A DNA stretch of 5,675 bases from Bacillota bacterium (GTDB taxonomy: Bacteria > Bacillota_E > Sulfobacillia > Sulfobacillales > Sulfobacillaceae): contig JAKAAL010000329.1 in assembly GCA_021802375.1 (NCBI GenBank), positions 1-5,675 of the forward strand, given 5' to 3'. Below are positions 1-5,113 of this stretch, piece after piece. A program made the position numbers and the translations under genes. Under the pieces are notes generated by a model. It saw only the letters and a list, made by a program, of their open reading frames with translations, was not told the DNA's origin and did not search any database. The stretch's first letter is position 1, and each line of letters starts with the position of its first letter.

Positions 1-308
1 GCCATAATAGTGCCTTTGCATCCAATGCCCAGTCCCCACATCGCGTCCTCGGTTAAATCATAATGTCGCACCGCGGGTCGCATTGAAGCCATGGCTTCTT
101 CCGCATAATGATATAGATCCCCCTCCAAGCACCCACCACTGAGGGTCCCATACATTTCTCCGTCACTGGCCATCATCATTTTTGCCCCGGGACGACGGTA
201 AGCGGACCCGCGAACTGAAACCAAAGTCAATAGGGCGGTACGAACTTTTCGCTGTTCAGCCCGCTCCATAGCCGCCCAAATCTGCTGCGCTTCTCGTATT
301 GATGACAT
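1..308 (-). CDS. XdhC/CoxI-family molybdenum hydroxylase maturation protein (3' end cut by window edge)
   Basis: The first 102 residues are visible, starting at the ATG at 308..306; the rest lies beyond the left edge. The family's hallmark N-terminal motifs are present: VRGSAYRRPGAKM at residues 32-44, GTLSGGCLEGDL at 54-65 and GLGIGCKGTI at 92-101. In the family these surround conserved cysteines, here C60 and C97. XdhC/CoxI (CoxF) proteins bind molybdenum cofactor and help insert its matured form into xanthine-dehydrogenase or CO-dehydrogenase-type enzymes; they are cytoplasmic and not part of the final enzyme. A GAGGTG ribosome binding site sits just before the ATG. The gene follows coxG by 17 nt on the same strand, so the two are probably co-transcribed. 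The coxG neighbour favours the CO-dehydrogenase (CoxI/CoxF) branch over a purine XdhC, but the sequence alone does not separate them. Confidence 0.88.
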   Translation of the reverse strand, partial: MSSIREAQQIWAAMERAEQRKVRTALLTLVSVRGSAYRRPGAKMMMASDGEMYGTLSGGCLEGDLYHYAEEAMASMRPAVRHYDLTEDAMWGLGIGCKGTIM

Positions 309-325
309 GACCCACCTCTATTACT

Positions 326-769
326 TTAACGACGTTTAGCCTCTTTCACTAACGAAGAGAAAAACTGACTAACCACCATTTGTGCTACGCCGGACATCAC
401 TCGTTGCCCAAGTCCCTCACTATCGTCGGCAGATTCCCCTTCCCCCTGAAAATGAACATCGGTGCTCTGTAGGTCTAGCGCTGTTAAGGTGACTGCTAAA
501 TTTATTGTCACCTCCCCTTTGGGTCCTTGTCCTGCTATTATCATACGATAAGATTTTGGAGGATTTGCATCAACTATACGAATGGACCCGTGATATCTCG
601 CTTTTAACGGTGCTACACCCCACTCCACGTCCGCCCGATACACACCTGATTCCGTTTCTACCAGACTCTTTAATCCGGGCATGGTGCGAATCAGCACTGC
701 CGGGTCGGTTAAGTAAGTGTACGACTGGTGCATGGGAATCTCTAATGTTTTGTGGCTATCAAACTCCAC
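326..769 (-). CDS. coxG: CoxG-family SRPBCC protein (CO dehydrogenase subunit G-like)
   Basis: This gives 147 residues from a GTG start at 769..767. I chose this start because a perfect AGGAGG (784..779) lies 9 nt upstream and because CoxG proteins begin with this kind of strand (VEFDSHKTLEIPM). An ATG 11 codons further upstream (802) lacks such a site and would translate through the AGGAGG. Family features are the TDPAVLIRTMPGL segment (residues 21-33, matching the usual Dpe..a.c.PG), the central GQGPKGEV turn, and a C-terminal amphipathic helix (about 119-147). The fold is a START-like hydrophobic cavity. CoxG is an accessory rather than catalytic subunit, linked to membrane association of CO dehydrogenase and to quinone handling. 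The catalytic subunits are not in the window. It is the first gene of an apparent operon with the XdhC/CoxI gene. Confidence 0.86.
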   Translation of the reverse strand: MEFDSHKTLEIPMHQSYTYLTDPAVLIRTMPGLKSLVETESGVYRADVEWGVAPLKARYHGSIRIVDANPPKSYRMIIAGQGPKGEVTINLAVTLTALDLQSTDVHFQGEGESADDSEGLGQRVMSGVAQMVVSQFFSSLVKEAKRR

Positions 770-904
770 GCGACTTCCCCTCCTGCATAAATTTATTATC
801 AACCTCGGGCATCATATTTTCCACCCTTGACGACAAACCAATAAAGACTAGACGAAACTCTCCTGTTCCATGACACTATATACGGAAGAAAGGACGGTGG
901 CCCA
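770..904. promoter_or_regulatory. Divergent intergenic region between coxG and the small plus-strand gene
   Basis: The two genes point away from each other, so this 135-bp gap should carry both promoters. What is clear is the minus-strand AGGAGG at 784..779 for coxG and a plus-strand AAAGGA at 889-894, 10 nt before the ATG at 905. AT-rich boxes that could act as -10 elements are TATATA at 877-882 on the plus strand and TATGAT (about 815-810) on the minus strand. Neither has a good TTGACA partner at 16-18 nt, so no exact promoter is claimed. No obvious operator palindrome was seen. Confidence 0.35.
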
Positions 905-1180
905 ATGTTTCCACGGCAATTAGAGAAAATTTTTGACCAACGGCTGGAAGCCATTATCGAACCGCGTATGGAACGCTGGCTGCACGAATTTATGACTTCA
1001 CCGCATGGAGAAGCGGTTATTTCCGATATATTGGCGGAGACCATCTTTGCCTGGATGAAACCCGGAGCCTCAGATGCGGACAACTACTTGGAAAAAATTG
1101 TGTTGCAACTGGTTAGCCGATTGCGAAACCAACCGGGATTTCGCGAAAAGGTCGCACAGGCGTTAACCTCAGAATGGTAG
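905..1180 (+). CDS. Small hypothetical protein, 91 residues, charged and helical
   Basis: I do not recognise a family. The protein starts MFPRQLEKIFDQRLEAIIEP and ends with VAQALTSEW. It looks helical throughout, rich in E, R, K and L, with no cysteine, no signal peptide and no clear membrane segment. Two helical blocks (about 3-30 and 58-90) are separated by a more polar stretch containing a proline and glycines (MKPGASDADN). The ATG has an AAAGGA site 10 nt upstream, with a weaker GGTGG nearer. The start, sensible length and protein-like composition support a real gene over the overlapping minus-strand frame. It is divergent from coxG, which could mean a link to that operon, but nothing in the protein shows it. 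No terminator follows directly; the next plus-strand terminator is at 1713-1753. Confidence 0.65.
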   Translation: MFPRQLEKIFDQRLEAIIEPRMERWLHEFMTSPHGEAVISDILAETIFAWMKPGASDADNYLEKIVLQLVSRLRNQPGFREKVAQALTSEW

Positions 1181-1780
1181 CCCTAGCGGAAGTTTCCTGG
1201 TTAACTCGGAACTGATCAGCAAATGCCTTGCGTAGCATGGGGCTACGGTGACCCAGATATATTATCGGGTATGCGAAATTTGTGATGGATTGTTACATGG
1301 TACTTGACGCGGCAATGCCAAAACGGATTTTGTGATGGCTCCAAGCAAACACCAGTATATTGATGGGTTCCTCAACCGGACCTGTTAATGCATTGAAGGG
1401 CCGACGTACGGTATTCGCGCCGTTAAGTGTGACTCGAGACGGGATGTGGTGTTATATCAGAAGTACTAGGGTGGTGCAGTCCCTCCACCCCTTTGGGTTG
1501 ATGGCATGATGGCTAGCCGAACGCGTCTACACTAAATCGGCTACGTGACAACTCGGTATTCTTCTATCACGGAAACCGCAAGCGGGACTTTGGGGTCCAG
1601 GCTCTGTCCCGATCGCGATCCCGGTTTAAGACTCGTTTTTGGAAACAATATGGTTCCGACACCTAAAACAAGCGCTGCCAAACGAATGCGTGGGATGCCA
1701 CAGACCCGGCACCGGCGCGTACCAGCCGATCTCAGCTGGTACGCGCCGTTTTTAGGGACTGGCCAGCTTTCCGCTAAAAC
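1181..1780. other. Gene-free region with several hairpins and one strong terminator
   Basis: About 600 bp lie here without a convincing gene. The region holds short hairpins: CGTAGC/GCTACG at 1231-1247, GGGTGG/CCACCC at 1469-1490, and TAGCCGA/TCGGCTA at 1514-1543. It also has a 15-base near-direct repeat at 1274-1288 and 1324-1338 (13 of 15 identical), and the terminator described separately. On the plus strand one frame is open from 1252 to 1506 except for a single TGA at 1333-1335. Part of it (MVLDAAMPKRIL, stop, WLQANTSILMG) faintly recalls the catalytic-Asp region of DDE transposases, so a decayed insertion sequence is possible but unproven. A structured non-coding RNA ending at the terminator is the main alternative. 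Confidence 0.5.
1713..1753 (+). terminator. Strong rho-independent terminator, plus strand
   Basis: A perfect 14-bp stem is formed by 1713-1726 (CGGCGCGTACCAGC) and 1735-1748 (GCTGGTACGCGCCG), with an 8-nt loop and an immediate run of five T at 1749-1753. On the minus strand the hairpin is not followed by T residues, so it should act only on rightward transcripts and would not end the leftward gene at 1781-2752. The closest upstream plus-strand gene ends at 1180, more than 500 bp away. The terminator therefore serves either a long 3' region of that gene or an unannotated transcript. Confidence 0.9.
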
Positions 1781-2752
1781 TTAGAATACTCGAACCATCA
1801 GGGTATTTGCCCCTTGTTCATGCACCATAAGGAGCGTTCCAACCGGAACATGGCTTAACGTGGCGCCCGTGTGATGGGGCCACACGACGTGAACAGTTTG
1901 GTTGCTCAGTGTGATGGTGTCACTACCCAAACGATTGGAGACGACGAGATTTTGGGCACTGTCCGAAACTAATTTGCCGACCACCATATGCTGCCCTAGT
2001 GCCCTGAGTCGATGTCGCGGTGCCGGCATCACGGCTAAGGGAACTTGTGTGGCTGGATTAAGCCAAATGATCACGCGTCGGCCGGTATGGAGTTTAGCTA
2101 ACCACTTGGCACTGGACATTGCCGATTCGGTGATGGTGATACTGGGATTGCTTGAGGTTTTGACCGTCAAAATTCCGTTTTGATTGGACACCACCGTGGC
2201 GGCTGTTCGCGTCGGGAGCGCCGCAACGCCTTCCATGGTCACCGTAGTGCCGGATCGTGTTCCAAAGATCATTACCTTAGTGTTGGCCGTTAGCGCGGTC
2301 AACCCCAACAAAGTGGGGGCCGACCCTGCCAGAGTCACGGTATGATGGGGATTGACCACTGTCCACCCTGTACCGGAGGCGGTGAGCACACCCTGCGCTA
2401 CCGGTATTACCTGGAGGTAGTTTCCATGCTGTACTACATGCTGACCAACTTGCAAGAAGCTGGAGGGCACCGAATAGAGACCCGCTCGTACGGTAATGGC
2501 GGAAAAATTTAGGGTTTTCACATGTTTGCCACGAGCAATGGTCACCGTGGTACTCGTAACGGCAGTAACATGTCTCAAGTGATGCTGATTATAGTGTTTA
2601 TCTTTAACCGAGTGCATCGGTCCCAACTTCATCGCGGTGACTGCTCTTGGAACATTCGGATGAGGAGAGGCAGCAAAGGATATGGCTCCCATAGAGAGTA
2701 CTCCTGTGGTAACAACCCCCGCCATCAGGAGAATTAATGAACGTTTCTTCAT
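1781..2752 (-). CDS. Secreted repeat protein of unknown function, acid-depleted and histidine-rich
   Basis: The 323-residue protein has a clear Sec signal peptide: MKKR, a hydrophobic stretch to about residue 26, and a likely cleavage near SFAA-SPHP (27/28). The mature part has four similar units of roughly 60-75 residues, each rich in alternating beta-strand sequence (for example HVTAVTSTTVTIARGKHVKT and AATVVSNQNGILTVKTSSNP). This resembles small beta-barrel repeats of the DUF5666 type, but I cannot assign a family firmly. There are no cysteines, about 19 histidines and only six Asp/Glu in the whole protein. The start is secure: AAGGAGG at 2768..2762 lies 9 nt before the ATG. No partner gene is adjacent, so it is probably transcribed alone. 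It would act outside the membrane, perhaps cell-wall associated; no catalytic motif is visible. Confidence 0.8.
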   Translation of the reverse strand: MKKRSLILLMAGVVTTGVLSMGAISFAASPHPNVPRAVTAMKLGPMHSVKDKHYNQHHLRHVTAVTSTTVTIARGKHVKTLNFSAITVRAGLYSVPSSFLQVGQHVVQHGNYLQVIPVAQGVLTASGTGWTVVNPHHTVTLAGSAPTLLGLTALTANTKVMIFGTRSGTTVTMEGVAALPTRTAATVVSNQNGILTVKTSSNPSITITESAMSSAKWLAKLHTGRRVIIWLNPATQVPLAVMPAPRHRLRALGQHMVVGKLVSDSAQNLVVSNRLGSDTITLSNQTVHVVWPHHTGATLSHVPVGTLLMVHEQGANTLMVRVF

Positions 2753-2911
2753 AAAAACAAGCCTCCTTATTTTCGTATAATATTGCAGCTTCTGGCAATT
2801 AGGATACAGCCATTTCCTGAAGTCTACCCTAAGTTTCGCTTAACTCAACATTAAACCCCTCGCTATGCGTGGGAGAACTGAATAGGAGAAGGCGTGAGGC
2901 ATGATGGAAAA
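2753..2911. other. Intergenic region upstream of the secreted protein gene
   Basis: This stretch contains the leftward ribosome binding site AAGGAGG at 2768..2762 and an AT-rich segment around 2774-2784 that reads TATAAT on the plus strand (2776-2781) and ATTATA on the minus strand. It is a plausible leftward -10 region, but the expected -35 position is poor, so the promoter is only suggested. The rest, up to the IS200-like leader, shows no gene or strong repeat. Confidence 0.35.
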
Positions 2912-2977
2912 GTCCTCCGTTGCTATAGGGAAAAATGGTTTCGCCAGCCAATTCTCAAGCCGCAAGCAAAGGAGGAC
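2912..2977 (+). promoter_or_regulatory. Hairpin that would sequester the tnpA ribosome binding site
   Basis: The sequence at 2912-2923 (GTCCTCCGTTGC) is complementary to 2966-2977 (GCAAAGGAGGAC), with 11 of 12 bases pairing around a 42-nt loop. The right arm contains the AAAGGAGG ribosome binding site for the GTG start at 2985, so folding would hide it. Elements of the IS200 group are known to limit transposase translation with a 5' stem-loop that blocks the ribosome binding site, and this matches that arrangement. It survives although the transposase gene itself is broken. Confidence 0.6.
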
Positions 2978-2984
2978 GGTGCCC

Positions 2985-3346
2985 GTGGGTGCAAACAGTC
3001 TATCCCCTACCCGCTGGGATTGCAGTTATCAGATTATATTCATCCCGAAATATCGTCGAAGGGTGTTCTTCAAAGCGGTCAGGAAGGAAATCGGGAACAT
3101 CCTAAGGACACTCTGTGAGTACAAGGATGTGTGGAGTTGGCGCAAAGAAAAAAAGTAGTCCGGACCACGTGCATCGGTACGCGAGAATACCGCACGCAGC
3201 AACTGAGTGTGTCAGAGTTTATGGGATACCTCAAAGGGAAAAGCGCTGATGGTCTTGGATCGCTGTCCGCAACTGAAGCAGGGACACTGGGGTATTAGGT
3301 AACTACCGTAGGCTTCAACCAGGATGGTATACTCCTCGTGGTCTGA
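2985..3346 (+). pseudogene. tnpA: IS200/IS605-family Y1 transposase TnpA, multiply frameshifted and truncated
   Basis: The family is recognised from pieces in changing frames: TRWDCSYQIIFIPKYRRRVF with EIGNILRTLCEYKDV (GTG at 2985, ribosome binding site 9 nt upstream), then SSPDHVH carrying the HUH metal-binding motif His-Val-His (codons at 3166-3174), then QQLSVSEFMGYLKGKSAD (from 3197), then MVLDRCPQLKQGHWG (from 3249), then VTTVGFNQDG (from 3299). Moving between them needs at least four frame changes, and the first frame stops with TAG at 3156-3158. The family is about 130-155 residues and ends with a helix holding the nucleophilic tyrosine (..KYI..Q). That helix is missing: homology fades before the TGA at 3344-3346, where an IS10-like end begins. 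No tnpB is present, as in IS200 proper. The gene is certainly inactive. Confidence 0.85.
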
Positions 3347-3626
3347 CCCATCCCCAGTTTTGTTTGGTAATTAGGCGGAATAATCCCACGGCCCACACTT
3401 CACGCAAAGGAATGGATGGTCCCTCTGTCGAAGTAGTGGGGAGTAACAAACCCCTTGGAGGAGGACCATCATGTTCAAGTTGGCGTCTATCACACAATAC
3501 TTTGCGACTCACGGAGCCTTGCGCAAATCTCAACGGAACACGTTGGCGGCTCTGGTCTGGGCGTTGATGAACCATCCGATTCTCGGCATGGCGTCTATTG
3601 GCCGCAGTCTCGCCATGGCCCGCACC
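3343..3626 (+). mobile_element. Left end of an IS10-like (IS4-family) element, copy A
   Basis: The unit opens with CTGACCCATCCCCAGTTT at 3343-3360. This resembles the terminal inverted repeat of IS10, which begins CTGAGAGATCCCC. A leader, a ribosome binding site and the first codons of a transposase follow, all in the order expected at the left end of such an element. It stops after the codon ending at 3626, where copy B begins with its own CTGA repeat. No right end was found anywhere in the window. Confidence 0.65.
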
Positions 3627-3653
3627 CTGAGTCATCCCCAGTTTCATATCTAA
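3471..3653 (+). pseudogene. IS4-family (IS10-like) transposase N-terminal fragment, copy A
   Basis: A 60-codon frame starts at an ATG with GGAGGAGG 6 nt upstream (3457-3464). Residues 1-52 match the N-terminal region of IS4/IS10-type transposases: ITQYFATHGALRKSQRNTLA, then VWALMNHPILGMASIGRSLA. This corresponds to the helical DNA-binding part that precedes the catalytic domain. Full-length family members run to several hundred residues, so the whole DDE catalytic domain is missing. The last eight residues (LSHPQFHI) are encoded by the inverted repeat of copy B and are not transposase. It could still be translated as a short polypeptide, because the start and ribosome binding site are intact. 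Whether a free DNA-binding fragment does anything is unknown. Confidence 0.72.
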
Positions 3654-3893
3654 AATAGACAGAATAGTCCGCAAAGGAAATGGTGGCCCTTCTATCGAAG
3701 AAGTCAGTACGACCCAACCACTTCGAGGAGGACCACCCTGTTTGATCTTAATCCTATCACAGCATACTTCGCGACACACGGACCGTTGCGCAAATCGCAA
3801 CGAAACACGTTATCCGCTCTCGTCTGGGCGCTCATGCGCCAGCCTCTGCTGGGGATCGCGGCGATCGGTCATAGCCTCGCCATGGCCCACACC
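3627..3893 (+). mobile_element. Left end of an IS10-like element, copy B (tandem to copy A)
   Basis: This unit begins CTGAGTCATCCCCAGTTT at 3627-3644, matching copy A's end at 16 of 18 positions. It repeats the same order: end repeat, leader with a CGCAAAGGAA block, ribosome binding site, transposase N-terminus. It is diverged from copy A, so the two are not a recent duplication. It breaks at the same codon position as copy A, just after ATGGCC-CAC-ACC, although what follows here is unrelated (TATTAAGCCCCG). Confidence 0.62.
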
Positions 3894-3899
3894 TATTAA
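3738..3899 (+). pseudogene. IS4-family (IS10-like) transposase N-terminal fragment, copy B
   Basis: The 53-codon frame contains ITAYFATHGPLRKSQRNTLS and VWALMRQPLLGIAAIGHSLA. Over the first 52 positions, 38 residues are identical to copy A. The start codon position aligned with copy A's ATG is CTG (3738-3740), again 6 nt after GAGGAGG (3725-3731), so the start has probably mutated. A CTG start is possible but would be weak. The frame ends at TAA 3897-3899 three codons after homology stops. The catalytic domain is absent. Confidence 0.7.
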
Positions 3900-4015
3900 G
3901 CCCCGAAATGGCAGCGGACACGCGTCTGAAAAGCGTTGTATGGTCGGATTGAGCCGGGGAGAACCGGTGGCAGGAAAATATCGGGACCGTCCTGAAACGA
4001 AAGGAAGTCGGCACC

Positions 4016-4291
4016 AGGGAACAGACGAAAACGATAACCCCCGAATGGAAAGCGCAATGTATTCAGGAAGCGCTCGACATTAGGAATGCGGCGGCCGTTG
4101 CCCGCCGCCACGGCTTACCGGTGCGGCTCGTGCAACAGTGGGTGCACGCGGCCACCAAACACGGAGTCGCGGCAGATCCCCGAGCCTTAAAGAAAGCCTG
4201 GCAGCAAGCGACGACGGAAAATGCGCAATTGAAGCGGCTGTTGGGCGAAAAGGACTGAGAAATTGCCATTTTGCACCACCTCCTAAAAAAA
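4016..4291 (+). pseudogene. IS3-family OrfA (helix-turn-helix and leucine zipper), inactivated
   Basis: The frame reads TITPEWKAQCIQEALD, then AAAVARRHGLPVRLVQQWVH (the helix-turn-helix), then a linker, then ENAQLKRLLGEKD, a TGA at 4256-4258, and EIAILHHLLKK up to the A7 run. The last two pieces form the heptad coiled coil that OrfA uses for multimerisation and that continues into the OrfAB fusion. There are two lesions. The natural start appears lost: AGG at 4016-4018 stands where ATG is expected, 8 nt after AAAGGAAG, and no other ATG is in frame. The TGA sits inside the coiled coil where a sense codon (CGA is one base away) is expected. OrfA normally binds the element ends and is joined to OrfB by -1 frameshifting. 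Confidence 0.75.
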
Positions 4292-4333
4292 GCCCCCCGG
4301 GCCCCTCTGACCGATGTGAAGTGGCCCATCGGT
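4285..4333 (+). promoter_or_regulatory. Putative -1 programmed frameshift site (A7) with downstream hairpin
   Basis: Seven A at 4285-4291 read as CTA-AAA-AAA in the orfA frame, a classical slippery heptamer for IS3 elements. A -1 slip leads straight into the orfB frame (SPPGPSDRCEVAHRW). A 7-bp hairpin, ACCGATG 4310-4316 with CATCGGT 4327-4333, lies 18 nt downstream. That is further than the usual stimulatory structure, so its role is uncertain. The site is a relic because both flanking frames are broken. Confidence 0.6.
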
Positions 4334-4887
4334 GGACTCAACGGGGATATCCGCCAACCCGGGTGTGTCGGTGGGCTGGAGTGGCCCGGTCCACGTATTA
4401 TGCGTGGCGTATACGGCAGCAACGCCCGGCGTCCTGGACGCCGAAACACGCGGGCGGCCGCCCCCGTCCAGGCCTTAGGCGCCTTACAAGGTGCCGTGCG
4501 GACACGCCAGACCGATTGGGCCGAGACGCCTCCGGTCATTCGCACCGATTTATCCCGATATCAGGATAAACGGACAATGGCCCGCAATTTATTGCCCAGG
4601 CGTGGGCTGAGTGCTGTGAGGCCTTAGGGCTGGCCCATGAACGCATTCCGAACGCCACGCCCAACAAAAATGCCCACATCGAATCCCGGCATAGTCTGCT
4701 GGAAGCCGACTGTTGGCGGAATCAGGTCTTTGACACGTTCGCGGAGGGGTATACGGTCACGGCCGAGTGGATTCGGTTTTACAATGAGCGTCGCATGCAT
4801 GGAAGTCTGCACGATTGGTCCCCTGCCCAGTATTATGCCGGGTGTCGGGCCGGCACGGCCCCGCCCATTAAGGCGGTGCATTGTTAG
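4288..4887 (+). pseudogene. IS3-family OrfB transposase (DDE), internally deleted and interrupted
   Basis: Three blocks are visible. Block 1 (to about 4465) is the N-terminal region, RCEVAHRWTQRGYPPTRVCR then ARSTYYAWRIRQ, ending at GGRPRPG. Block 2 (about 4467-4548, shifted frame) reads VQALGALQGAVRTRQ then PPVIRTD. Between them roughly a hundred or more codons are missing, including the first catalytic Asp. Block 3 (from 4570 to TAG 4885-4887) reads TDNGPQFIAQAW, TPNKNAHIESRHSLLEADCW, and WIRFYNERRMHGSLHDWSPA. It contains the second Asp and the Glu with 35 residues between them, the IS3 D(35)E signature. Blocks 2 and 3 are separated by a 26-bp palindromic insertion with an in-frame TAA (4567-4569). 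The protein cannot be active. Confidence 0.85.
4549..4574. repeat. 26-bp palindromic insertion at the catalytic Asp codon of orfB
   Basis: The IS3 sequence should run ACC-GAC-AAT-GGC (Thr-Asp-Asn-Gly). Here 26 extra bases separate ACCGA (4544-4548) from CAATGG (4575-4580). The extra bases contain TTTATCC (4549-4555) and GGATAAA (4564-4570) around a GATATC core, a 22-bp palindrome with one mismatched pair. The flanks ACCGAT (4544-4549) and ACGGAC (4570-4575) look like an imperfect 6-bp duplication. Confidence 0.6.
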
Positions 4888-4899
4888 GGGACACAACGC

Positions 4900-5113
4900 C
4901 CGACACGGGTCTAGCGCTCCGCTCTTGGCGGCGCCGTGGCAGCCCGCTTTTGGCCTTAAGACAACAGCCTAGCATGCCCGTACTCTCCCAATTCATCCAG
5001 TATTTAACTGGGAATTGCCACTGGGGAATACCAACGCTTTTTTTGAGGAAGCGTAAATTGATATACACCAGACAGCAGGACGATTTCGAGTCCAGTACTG
5101 TCTTAGGGTTCGC
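4900..5113. other. Gene-free spacer between the IS3 remnant and the YkoP-domain gene
   Basis: No gene is convincing in these 214 bp; a short rightward frame from 4974 (MPVLSQFIQYLTGN) has no recognisable ribosome binding site or homology. The stretch contains an inverted repeat ACGCTT/AAGCGT around the T-run at about 5034-5054, and the hairpin listed next. It may hold further decayed mobile DNA. Confidence 0.4.
5070..5103 (-). terminator. Possible 3' hairpin of the YkoP-domain gene (weak)
   Basis: AGACAG (5070-5075) pairs with CTGTCT (5098-5103), and inside it GGAC (5078-5081) pairs with GTCC (5090-5093). The structure starts 10 nt after the leftward stop codon. There is no T-run on the exit side, so it is at best a weak or factor-dependent terminator, or an mRNA 3'-end stabiliser. 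Confidence 0.3.

Larger units (their letters stand above)
3933..4899 (+). mobile_element. Degenerate IS3-family insertion sequence with internal deletion
   Basis: The element contains an orfA-like and an orfB-like region in the IS3 arrangement, joined by an A7 slippery run. Its outer limits are tentative. GCGTTGT at 3933-3939 is repeated inverted as ACAACGC at 4893-4899, and the sequence inside each begins TGT, as IS3-family ends usually do. The repeat is only 7 bp and I see no clear target duplication, so both ends may be a few bases off. About 970 bp fits a usual 1.2-1.4 kb element that has lost a few hundred bp from orfB. Confidence 0.55.

Noticed and set aside
505..1083. Frames opposite coxG (505-873, plus) and opposite the small gene (799-1083, minus)
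   Set aside because: Both are antisense to genes with better starts, ribosome binding sites and (for coxG) clear homology.
1465..1500. AGGGTGG at 1468-1474 followed by a C-rich hairpin, suggestive of a T-box
   Set aside because: The 14-base T-box consensus continues ACCGCG, which is absent here; no specifier stem is seen and no tRNA-related gene lies downstream.
1541..1778. Minus-strand open frame continuing after the stop of the secreted protein gene (contains IRLAALVLGVGTILF)
   Set aside because: It looks locally protein-like, but it has no ATG or GTG start, no ribosome binding site, and passes through the terminator stem.
1545..1784. Plus-strand frame of 79 codons running through the terminator
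   Set aside because: It has no ribosome binding site, runs through a perfect 14-bp terminator stem, and has low-complexity, non-protein-like content.
3315..3800. Long minus-strand reading frame (161 codons) across both IS10-like units
   Set aside because: It lies antisense to two recognisable transposase N-termini and repeats itself only because the units are tandem copies. Its composition is arginine- and proline-rich with no family match.
4063..4545. Minus-strand frame of 160 codons over the IS3 element
   Set aside because: It is the shadow of the GC-rich orfA/orfB sequence; the plus-strand frames have clear IS3 motifs.
4624..5068. Several 66-111-codon frames on both strands around the IS3 right end
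   Set aside because: They overlap block 3 of the IS3 transposase, which has catalytic residues, or lie in the spacer with no start signals or homology.
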